Below, one piece after another: positions 11,812 through 20,292 of a stretch of 64,000 bases of DNA. Position 1 is the first letter of the stretch. Each line of letters opens with the position of its first letter. Under the pieces are notes generated by a model. It was not told the DNA's origin, searched no databases, and saw only the letters and a program-made list of their open reading frames with translations. The position numbers were made by a program, and so were the translations under genes. Source of the stretch: Polytrichum commune (Eukaryota > Streptophyta > Polytrichopsida > Polytrichales > Polytrichaceae); NCBI GenBank assembly GCA_950295325.1, contig OX485804.1:1238001-1302000 (forward strand). Reading direction: 5' to 3'.

Positions 11812-13632
11812 TTATGTTATGTTGAATTTTTCGATGTTTTCTGGTGGTATTGGGTTTAGTATTCTAGTTGGTGACGTGTTTGTGGGGGGTGGGGGTCTGG
11901 CTATAAGGGTGTTGTGGGGGATATGTAGTACAACTGGATAATGGTCTGAGTTTAGATTCATGTTTGTGTTTGTGGTAGAAATGAATTTGCTGTTGTCGGG
12001 TGAGTGAATGTAGAATCCATGTATAAGACTTGTTGATGTGTAATTATAGCCTCCTTGTCTGGAGATGTTAGTGTTAGTTGGGATATATTCTAGGTTGAAT
12101 GATGCGGTGAAGATTTTCCATTGGTAATCTTCTTCTTGTGAAGGGGTGTTAATGTTGTTATTTTGTCTGCCTCTAAGTGCGATATCTCGGTTAAAGTCCC
12201 CACATAATATATACATGTGATTGGGGTGTGTAGCGATTTGCTTAGTGATTTCGTTCTTAAGGTGTGGAATGAGGCATGTGTCTTCTAAGTGTGTAGGCAT
12301 GTACATGTGTATGATTAGCCAAGGTATTAGTGGATGGTTGTTTGTTTTAATTATTTGTAGGTATGGGGATATATTTACTGGCGTGAGAATTTTGGTGATA
12401 TTCCCAGGGAATGCATATTTCTTGTGGATAAGTGTGAGTAAGCCTCCTCTTCCGGGGGTATAAGGCATTCTTTGTTGTATGCATCTTGTGAGTGCATGTG
12501 TGTTGTTGAAAATGAGTTTAAATTCCGGAAATAGGTTTTGTATGTATTTTGTAGATTTATTTGCAGTTAGTTTGGTTTCTTGGATATGTATGATTGCTGT
12601 GTTGTTTAGCGAGTTGTTTATTAGGCTTTGTAGGTTTGGTAATGATGTGTTGAGTGATGACGCATTCCATGTTATTATGTTTGTTTCGTGCTCGGTGTCG
12701 GTGTTAATTATTGGGGTTGGTCTTGGAGTAGCTGGGGGTGGGGGTGGGTGTGAATATTCGTTGATGCTTTCTAGGCATCGGAGTGCTTCGGTGATCAATT
12801 GATTTGGGAGGAAGGGAAATTTATTTTGAAGGTTGATTGGTGTTGGTGTAGTATCTTGGTTGTGGATAAATTCATATATCTCTGTGTGTATTGATTTTTT
12901 TGGGTATATTATATCTTGATTGTTTTTTACAAAAGTTGTGTAGGGGTGAGGTATTGATATATGCCTTTCGGGGGGGTTGGTGAGGTTCGCCAGTCTGATA
13001 ATCAGTGTGTTCGTCCATATGTTATTAAAGTGGTAGTTTTGGGGTTGGGCTAATATGTTATTGCATGTATCTATTGAGGGGTGGATGGTGATGATTAGAG
13101 CGTATAGCATATGGGTTAGTGGTGATTGTCTTTGTGTTTGGATATATTGATGTAGATGCGGGTAGGTGGTTATTGCTTGAGGGTGTAGTGGGTGTGTGTT
13201 TTTTAGTATGGGGGCAAATGTGTTTGCTATGTGTTGGTATTCAGGTTGTAGTTTTATAGTGTTTGGAATGAAGTAGATGTTGGCTCTTTTTTTGTGTGTA
13301 GCAGGGTGTGTATGTAGGATGTTAGGCATTGGTCCGGGGTTGGGTTCTATGTCCCCGCATTTTAGCAATTTTAGTTTGTTAATAAAGTAGTATCCGTGGG
13401 AATGGAGTGTTTTTTGATTTTTCATGTTTGTTTTTAGATATATTATGATTGTGAACTTGGTTGTAGTAAAGATGTTAGGTATAGCGGGTATGATGTTTTC
13501 TATTTGTTTGGGTGAGAAGTGTGAGTTTGTATTTTTTATAGATTTTTGGCTTGTTATTGAGTTAGGTCTCCAGTTATTTATGAAGTGGTATGTGTTATTA
13601 TTTGTGTGGCGAGGCCGGTAGGCCGAGGCCAT
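11812..13632 (-). pseudogene. Retrotransposon ORF2 N-terminus: 2A-like leader and APE endonuclease
   Basis: Starts at ATG 13632 (MASAYRPRHT), a start shared with copy 2 at 59900. Residues 86-101 carry a 2A-like motif; residues about 102-315 are unassigned. The APE-type endonuclease follows: TWNASSL (Asn 323), IQETKL (Glu 352), GRGGLL, HMYMPT, CGDFNRD (478-483) and NSDHYPV (561-567). Copy 2 has LIDG where this copy has LIHG at residue 538, so a conserved Asp appears lost here. The stop at 11812-11814 comes from a 27-bp insertion that partly duplicates a CATAAAAATT-type sequence; without it the frame would pass on to the next segment. Confidence 0.85.
13330..13353 (-). other. 2A-like ribosome-skipping motif (DIEPNPGP)
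   Basis: Codons for DIEPNPGP, preceded by KLKLLKCG. This matches the 2A core D-(V/I)-E-x-N-P-G-P, with the hydrophobic/basic residues and Gly usual just before it. 2A motifs make the ribosome skip the final Gly-Pro bond and so split one reading frame into two proteins; they are known in several non-LTR retrotransposons of animals and trypanosomes. It lies 93 residues into ORF2, ahead of the APE domain. Activity is inferred, not shown. Confidence 0.75.
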
Positions 13633-13930
13633 TGTATCTTTTGGGTGAGGTTGGTATTTTGAATGAGGGTTTAATAGGTGTTTGAAATAGGGTTTGTGAT
13701 GGTGTTTGATGTTGAGGTGAGGTTTATTTAAGGTGAGTAGTTTATATTTACTTTTTGTAAATAGATTAGGTAAGGCAATTATTGTTTTTTGTGTAGTTTT
13801 TGGGAGGTAGTGTATAGGTTTAGTATGTTGGTGGGTAGGCTTTGTGATTGTGTTAATGATGGGGTTGAGGGAGTGGTAGTGTATATATCTTGTTAGTTTT
13901 ATTTTGTGCGAGGCCGGCAGGCCGAGGCCG
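13608..13930 (-). repeat. Two GC-rich near-palindromic motifs at the retrotransposon 5' side
   Basis: GCGAGGCCGGTAGGCCGAGG (13610-13629) and GCGAGGCCGGCAGGCCGAGG (13908-13927) are 298 bp apart. The first overlaps the ORF2 start codon and is translated as part of MASAYRPR. The same motif spans the ORF2 start of copy 2 (near 59904-59923). Confidence 0.6.
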
Positions 13931-14167
13931 TATTGTGTACTTTGTTGTATTGGATAGGATATTGTTGTATTGTGAGTAAATAGATTTGTTTTTGCGAGGT
14001 GTTGGGGGGGTTTTCTTTGTGAATTTTTGATGTTATTGTATTCATGAATACTATAGGTAGGGTTTTATTTTTAGTATAGATTAATAATTTAATTATGTTT
14101 TTGTTTTTAGTATATAAATATACTATAAGTAATTTATAATTGTACGCCGCCGGGATGTTTGTCGAAA

Positions 14168-15514
14168 TTAGTTTGTCAAGTCCATATTATTTTCAATTTC
14201 CGATATGTCCGGATGAGACGCTTCGATAGCATCCAAGGTAATCTTCATTTGCCTTTGAAGGAGTTGTATTTGGAGCTTGGAGTTCTTGTTTGACTCCGCT
14301 TGCACATGGTCAGCATAAACCTTTGCCTCTTGCACAATCTCATCTTTAAGGTTCACCATTTCCTTTCGTATTTCATCCGTCCCATTTTTTACCGCTGCTT
14401 CTACCATTTTGTTGAGATCTTTGTTGGTGATGTTTTGGTGCGGTCCATTCTCCAGAGCTTGGATGGTGTTTGCAAGTGCGGTGTTCACGTCTGAAAATCC
14501 AAGTCTAACTAGCTCTTCTTTACTAGGTGCATTTATCCCGTCTAGACTTTTTGGATGGGGGGTAAATTCAACATATTTACCAAATATTTTTTCATTTTTC
14601 TTAACAAATTTCTTGTAGACAAACGAGTTGAGGCATTGGACATTGCATGAGCCCGTATGTTTCCCGTTCTCAAGTCTAAAGTAAAAACCGAGAACATTTA
14701 GTTCTCCCATGCATTTTCGGATTTCATCTTCGATTTGCATGGTTGTTTTTACCTTATTGAGGTTACGGGCGATTAGAATGAGTGCATTCTTTCGGGCTTT
14801 ATCATCTTCTGAGAGTTTTTCGTTACTTGCAAAGTTTACATCTACTATTTCATTGAAAAACGAAAGTTTGAGTGCTTTAATTCTTTTGGCTTCCTCTGGA
14901 GAGGGTGCTTTAATCCAAGCAAACTCTGCATCCGCCGATTTTTGCACATTCGTTATTTCAAAGTCAAAGCCCCGTCGAAATCCATCCCCAACTATTTCTA
15001 CAAACAAATCATACCATTCTTTACCCTTGATTGACGGGGTTGTGATTTTGACGGAGAGCATGGATGCAATTGCAATGGTATCAAAGGATTTACACACTTT
15101 GCCTATAGCATGTGTAAATTGGCCAAGCTTGAGGATGCAAGGTCTCAATCCACAGAGAATGCCATATCCATCCATTTCAGGGTTTTTAAGGTGGAGTTTA
15201 ATAATTACACTCCATCTTTTGGTCCCATGAAAACAAAGGACAGCTATGGGCTCTCCTAGGACTTCCCCGACCTCTATCCTCATTGTTTTTAGTCTATCAT
15301 TTGTTAAGTTGAGTATCACATCTCTATCCAATTCTATTCTTTCAATTTCAAAATGGATAGATATGTGATAGTCCAAAGCAAATCCATGGTCACCCACTTC
15401 CACATCTGAAGGAATCTGGGTGAGATTGTAGTGCATTCCCTCCTTACCATCCGTTCGTATAGAAGGCCACTCTTCTTGGGCAACGAACGGAAATGAGGGA
15501 GATGACTCCACCAT
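14168..15514 (-). CDS. Unrecognised 448-aa protein, RRM-like fold and C-terminal coiled coil
   Basis: Open from ATG 15514 to a stop at 14168. Around residues 265-345 the order NALILIARNLNK, a charged helix (MQIEDEIRKCM), NVLGFYFRLENGKHTG and YVEFTPHP resembles an RRM fold. An earlier part (FEITNVQK with EFAWIKAPSPEEAKRI) may be a second one. The last 100 residues are heptad-like and charged, probably a coiled coil. RRM plus coiled coil is one known design of retrotransposon ORF1 proteins, and the ORF lies just upstream of copy 1 on the same strand. However, base composition is balanced, unlike the G-poor ORF2, and copy 2 has no counterpart. It could be ORF1 of another element or a host gene exon. 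One in-frame stop separates it from the ORF at 15524-16372. Confidence 0.45.
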   Translation of the reverse strand: MVESSPSFPFVAQEEWPSIRTDGKEGMHYNLTQIPSDVEVGDHGFALDYHISIHFEIERIELDRDVILNLTNDRLKTMRIEVGEVLGEPIAVLCFHGTKRWSVIIKLHLKNPEMDGYGILCGLRPCILKLGQFTHAIGKVCKSFDTIAIASMLSVKITTPSIKGKEWYDLFVEIVGDGFRRGFDFEITNVQKSADAEFAWIKAPSPEEAKRIKALKLSFFNEIVDVNFASNEKLSEDDKARKNALILIARNLNKVKTTMQIEDEIRKCMGELNVLGFYFRLENGKHTGSCNVQCLNSFVYKKFVKKNEKIFGKYVEFTPHPKSLDGINAPSKEELVRLGFSDVNTALANTIQALENGPHQNITNKDLNKMVEAAVKNGTDEIRKEMVNLKDEIVQEAKVYADHVQAESNKNSKLQIQLLQRQMKITLDAIEASHPDISEIENNMDLTN

Positions 15515-15523
15515 TTCATGTGC

Positions 15524-16372
15524 TTAAGACTCACACATACCTTTTTTGACTAACTCAGTGAAAGAAGGTGTTTGAATGAGAGGCATGTTGGCAAATTTTG
15601 CAATTGTGTTCATAGCTTGAAAACCAAGCCAATAGAGGGGGCGTGTTCTCTCAGTGGGTGCTATTCCTTTAACCTTTTTTTGACTTGACAATACCACAGC
15701 AAGCACTGGACGTTTTCCACTTGTAGAATCTATATTTTCATTTTCAAACAACTTACGGGATGATGAGGTTGGAGTGATGGTTGCCATTCTGATATAAGCA
15801 AAGCATACAAACGTTTTGTACTTTAGTTTTGAATGAGGTATACTTCTTATTTTCTTTCCTCTAATTCCTTTCCACAAATTAAGTTGTGGGCCTCCTAGGA
15901 ATTGAGAGTGAAAGAAGAAGTGATTTGCATGTTCTAACATCATATGAGTACTAGTATGAGTACAACTTGCATTCATCCTATGATAACACCTTTTCCTATT
16001 CATATGAATCTTCATATTAGTATTTACAAATTGGTTGTAAGTGCTCTTATGTACTAGATTATGATTTGTCACAACTCTAACATTCCATACATCTCCTAAG
16101 CATTTGAGGCAAGTATAACTAAAAGCACAAGCATCTACCGTTACTACCACGGATCCATTATTTCTAATGGAACATTCATTTATGATATGAACATTAAGGT
16201 TGTTATAGCATACCTTTGGATTTATGACGTTCTTATATGTGTTTTTAAAGCAAGAGTTTGTAAGGCATTCCCATGTGGTATGAGAGTTGACACTATGAGA
16301 GTATATCCAGTATGGTGTGGCTAGTACTAGCCACATAATGATAACAAGGTAGGTTGCATATGCAACCTTCAT
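15524..16372 (-). CDS. Unrecognised Cys-rich ORF with N-terminal hydrophobic segment
   Basis: 282 codons. It begins MKVAYATYLVIIMWLVLATP, which looks like a signal peptide or membrane anchor. About a dozen cysteines follow in the first 140 residues (for example TWECLTNSCF, VCYNN, NECSIRN, DACAFSYTCLKCLG). After about residue 195 the character changes to a basic, Ser-rich stretch starting MATITPTSSSRKL, which is in frame with the 448-aa ORF apart from one stop at 15524-15526. Two readings are possible: a small secreted Cys-rich gene fused by chance to the N-terminus of the next ORF, or one decayed long ORF. No family was recognised. Confidence 0.35.
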   Translation of the reverse strand: MKVAYATYLVIIMWLVLATPYWIYSHSVNSHTTWECLTNSCFKNTYKNVINPKVCYNNLNVHIINECSIRNNGSVVVTVDACAFSYTCLKCLGDVWNVRVVTNHNLVHKSTYNQFVNTNMKIHMNRKRCYHRMNASCTHTSTHMMLEHANHFFFHSQFLGGPQLNLWKGIRGKKIRSIPHSKLKYKTFVCFAYIRMATITPTSSSRKLFENENIDSTSGKRPVLAVVLSSQKKVKGIAPTERTRPLYWLGFQAMNTIAKFANMPLIQTPSFTELVKKGMCES

Positions 16373-16479
16373 TTTGCTTACTATCCTAACAAACCTATCA
16401 ATGCTATGATGTGTCTAAGACTATGTGTGTGCCTATGTGCAAATAATGAGAAAACAAATTAATGTGTAAACTTACCAAG

Positions 16480-18250
16480 CCTCGGCAGCAACTTCTGTCT
16501 TGGCAGCAGATTTCTTCAAAAAACTCTCTGCAACAGCAGGTATCCAGGCTCTTGGGGCAGGTTCTTCGTAATGCAATCGCCCTCCAGCAGCTTCGTAAAC
16601 TCGATTCGGCTTCACTGACTTGAAAGTACTATGATCTCAACCGGTTATGCCCAAAACAGATTGGATTTGAAGGTACTAGGTTCTCCACCGATTATGCCTA
16701 AAGTAGATTGGACTTGAAAATACTGGGATATCTGGGCACAGACTGTAGTTTCCTCCGATAACCAAAAAACTATCTTCGGCAAGCAGATGTTACCTCCGTC
16801 CTTGTTTTAGCCGCTGTCTGGTTGCCACTTAACTTCTCTCTCTGTTGACTTACTCCTGCCGGCGGATGCAGCAGCCAGACTCGGCACTTGGTGCCCCTAA
16901 CCACAGCAAATGAGTTGTATGCAGCAAGATTTCTCTATTTCGGCAGTAAAACTACCTAATTTCGGCAGCAGGTATCTAGTTCCGGCAGCAGAACAACTTG
17001 TTTCGGCAGCAGCAGTACCTAATTTCGGCAACATAACTCCCTGGTTTCGGCAGAGAACAGCAGACTACCTGGTTTCGGCAGCATGCTTACTTGGTTTCGG
17101 CACAATGTTATTGAGTCTCTCCTCCGACCCTCACTTCCCTGTGCCTACCTCTCCCTTACTCCCGTTCTAAAGTGCTAGGTACAGATCTCTTAAGTTTTTG
17201 ATGCTAATCAATATGATGCTAGACTCTAACCAACTTTCAGTGCTGATGAGTGTTTTACAACACTTTTGACGAGTTCATAGATCTAAGATTTCACCTAGTA
17301 TAATTCTTGGTTCAAAAACCTTCTCTCTAATCTCTCAAATCTTCTCACAAATCTAAGTTGAGTGGTTCGAAATATTTTACTCTCGGCAGATCTAACTAGA
17401 TCTAATGCTATCCTTCACTTAGATCTTGGTTTCTGTGGTCAATATTGGGGCTGCAAGAAAGAAACGACAGTGTTATGGTTGTTTTTGGTATTGCTTCACT
17501 GTATGCTTTGTGGGTTTCGAGTTGCTCCTGATGTGGCTCCTTTTGATGAAGTGTTGTGCCACTCCTTCTACGACAGTGCTGCAGTTTCGTCTGATGGTGT
17601 GGATCTTGGGTTGCTCTTGGCACAACTTCCTTCGGCGGTCCTCCTGGCACAATCCTTTGCTGAACTTCGGGTGTCGGTGCTGGATTCGGTGGTGGATCTA
17701 CAGTCAGGGGGTGGTGTTCTTCCTCTTCGTTCTTCATGAATCGGCGTTATGCTTCAACGACTTGCCTCGGCAGGTGCAGCTCCTTGCTTCGGTACTCGTG
17801 GTTGTCTCTCTGGCTGCAGCATCGGCTAACTTCTACACCATGCTTCGAAAGCGGCAGATCTCCGGTGTGTGGTGGCAACGTACTCCTTCTGCATCTGGTT
17901 TCGGGAAGCTCTGGAGGGGAGGAGTGTGTATATGCGCGTGGGTTGGGTCTTATATATTGAGGTTGGATGCTAAGGCCACGTCTTACGGTGCCCCTACGGA
18001 ATCTGAAGTGGTGGGTGGCAGGGGGGGGGGGAAGAGTATGAGGAGCAGCATAGTTGCCGCTTCAACTCTTGTCCCTTCCCCCCTTTGCCTCCAGCAGCCG
18101 CTCTGATTCTACAGGGCTTCGCCCAAAGCGTACTACATCAAAGACCGACACCTCATATAAGTCTCACATTAAAGCCCCCTTTCACTCACTAAACAAACTC
18201 AAGATGTTTCCCCTTTTGCTTTGTAGATTTTGGTGCACACCATGAGAACC
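16480..18250. repeat. Region with clustered TTTCGGCAGCA motifs, no supported gene
   Basis: About eight irregular copies of TTTCGGCA(GCA) at 20-30 bp spacing lie between 16935 and 17110, often preceded by CTACCT or ACTTGG. Looser copies occur down to 16480 and up to about 17800. Overlapping ORFs on both strands (17362-18106) differ in frame and show no recognisable domain; they are not annotated as genes. A G-run is present near 18020. Confidence 0.5.
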
Positions 18251-18319
18251 TACAACCTCATGGTTGGAGTCTTTTAGGATTGTGGGCACCGTTTAGGTGG
18301 ATGTGCTCAATTCAGTGTC

Positions 18320-19051
18320 TAATCTTAAACTAACACCTATATTTGAATGATGTATGGTTGGGTGTGAACATAAGAATGCACACCAAAAAGACATGTGTTG
18401 AGAAGAGATTGGAGTACATGCTCAAAAATTGTTAACCATCTAGACGCAATCCCGGGGAGGGCACTCCATTGTCAAGTTGAAAACCATGTGCAACGGAAAA
18501 AAATATACTTTTTCTAAAAAGCATCAACAAACTGGGCCAACTCTTATCAAAAAAAAATTATGAGTACATATACATGGTATCTATTACATAGTAAAATTTG
18601 ATAATCAAATTTGATAATTTGTTTTTTCTAGAAAACATACCGTTTCTAACTAGAATGACGCATAATTGATCTAAAATAATTACTAGAAAAAATGGAGATG
18701 ACTAAAAATATATAAAAGATATTATCAATGGACATGTATATATAGAAAAAATATCATAATTTTTAAAATTATCTATGGCATATAATATAGGGTAGCAAAC
18801 TTCCGTTGCACATGGTTTTCAACTTGACAATGGAGTGCCGTCCCCGTGGAAGCAATAGTCAAACATAATTGCGTAGACCTATATCATCTTTTGATAACTG
18901 ATGAGAGAATATTTACTTCGACAAAGGATGAGATATTTAAACAAACTTTGAATTTCATGCCGAAACTTGTTATGGGGACGAACTGGATTTGCTAATCATA
19001 TCGCACTAATTATGTTTTCCACCTTTTTCATATCCTACAAGAAGTGGGTGC
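18320..19051 (+). mobile_element. Foldback-family repeat interrupted by a MITE
   Basis: Outside the inserted MITE this matches the right half of the foldback element at 997-1686: ACACCTATATTTG, GAGATTGGA, then after the insertion CATATCCTACAAGAAGTGGG and GTGC at 19051. It is a partial copy; the left arm is not evident. Confidence 0.55.
18451..18851. mobile_element. MITE with ~48-bp terminal inverted repeats and GCAAT target duplication
   Basis: Left arm 18451-18498 and right arm 18801-18851 are inverted repeats (GGCACTCCATTGTCAAGTTG… against its complement, ending …CAATGGAGTGCC); the GGGGA beyond them also matches. The interior is AT-rich and non-coding. GCAAT occurs at 18446-18450 and 18852-18856. 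Relatives of the host repeat (CTCAATAGTGAACAT near 1496, TTGACTATTGA near 1160) run uninterrupted through this point and serve as empty sites. The superfamily is not assigned; a 5-bp duplication is atypical for the commonest MITE classes. Confidence 0.75.
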
Positions 19052-19374
19052 AAAGAGAAAAGTGTTTGTTAAAAACCCACTTGCCTTACCACCAAGCAAT
19101 GCAAGTTTTTTATGAGTGTTGCTCTCAACTAATGATTCCTTGAGGCCAACCTTGTCGTTGGGTAAATGTAAAATGTGTTTTTACTATATTTTGTAGCCTT
19201 CACAATGACTTGCCTTGGCGGCAACCACTTTTCTGTTGTGTTGTACAGCTGCTCGCCCGGCTACCCGGCCTCCCCATAGACAAAAAATAGATGTCAGTGC
19301 GGGACAACAAAGCTCGGCCATGTGCCCAAATCCAAGACATATTGTTAGCTACAAAATATTTGACATTACAGCCC

Positions 19375-20090
19375 AACCTCGTTGATACGACACTCCTTTA
19401 TACAACACCCTCGATATTATGACACAAATTTGCACGACCAAACTTTTTAGTTCAAACTCCCTCTTTTATACGACTACGACACTCGATAATGCGACATTTA
19501 GAATCTCCATTTCATTATATTAAAGAGGTAGTCAATGTTAAAATTCCTTTCATCCACGTTACGTACATCTAAAATACATTCATTTTCACTTGGGAACTAC
19601 TTGGGAACTTCACTTACCATTGGGAACTTAATGAGAATTAGGGTTACTATTGCAAAATGGGCATGGTTAAGGTTAGATTGGCCTCCTGCTTAGTATGTTG
19701 CTAAACGTCATGCATCATTGTTGTCTAGTTTCTTATTAGAGAAATATTTCTATTTTGGTGTAAATGAAATTATTAATTTTCAAAAAGTTAGTAGGGAATT
19801 TAGATAAGTTGACAATTGCTAACTTGGGTAGGCAACACTAGAGATCTTTGCACTTTTATTTCGAGAGTTCTTAAGATCATTTATATTTGTTTGGAGTTAT
19901 AAGTTGTTATTTCATACCATCTATATTACTTAAAGTCGTTGTATATATATATTTTAAGCTCATATTCATTATGTTTTTTCTTTTTTGCTCGATAATACGA
20001 TAACTTTGCGCCATTTGTCATAGTAATGAGACGACGACACCTTGATAATACGACTTTTTTGTGTTTCCCAATTGTGTCATACTAAAAAGG
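19375..20090. repeat. Possible mariner/pogo-like non-autonomous repeat
   Basis: CAACCTCGTTGATACGACAC near 19375 and repeated CTCGATAATRCGA motifs near 19483 and 19989, plus GATAATACGAC near 20045, suggest a degenerate element with internal and terminal repeats. No transposase frame is present and the termini are not clear. Confidence 0.3.
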
Positions 20091-20160
20091 GAGAGCAGTA
20101 GCTGGAGAGGGGTCAACAGGGTTGGGGCTCTTACCCTGGTTCTTCCGGTTCTAACCTCCG
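20088..20160 (+). repeat. Direct repeat flanking the PIF-type element, left copy
   Basis: GAGAGCAGTAGCTGGAGAGG and the following ~50 bp recur with few differences at 21745-21815, on the other side of the element at 20293-21720. Confidence 0.7.
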
Positions 20161-20292
20161 CTAGCAAGGATTCCATGTAGACTTGGAACTGACAACCAGG
20201 ACAGGCGGGAACGCGGTACAATAAAATAACTCTACATGTGCTAAATGGGGGTTGAGGTTCAGCCTTTAGGGTCAAGTGGGCAGAGAACCTTA

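Larger units (their letters stand above)
6232..13950 (-). mobile_element. Dualen-like non-LTR retrotransposon, copy 1 (defective)
   Basis: Minus-strand non-LTR retrotransposon whose reading frame runs from 13632 down to 6282 and encodes, in order, a 2A-like leader, APE endonuclease, reverse transcriptase, RNase H, a zinc knuckle and a PD-(D/E)XK-like module. No LTRs are seen. The 3' end has a very short UTR and two tandem copies of ACTAAATATTATATAAGTTT (6233-6272, plus-strand reading). Five lesions break the frame: a 27-bp insertion carrying a stop (near 11815), a one-base loss at about 10912, TAG at 9431-9433, an indel near 7765 and TAA at 6567-6569. The 5' limit is uncertain; similarity to copy 2 is clear only to about 13750. 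The sense strand is A/C-rich and poor in G, unlike the flanks. Confidence 0.85.

Noticed and set aside
17362-18106. ORFs of 125-226 codons on both strands
   Set aside because: They overlap in conflicting frames, with Trp/Cys-rich, gene-unlike composition and no domain.
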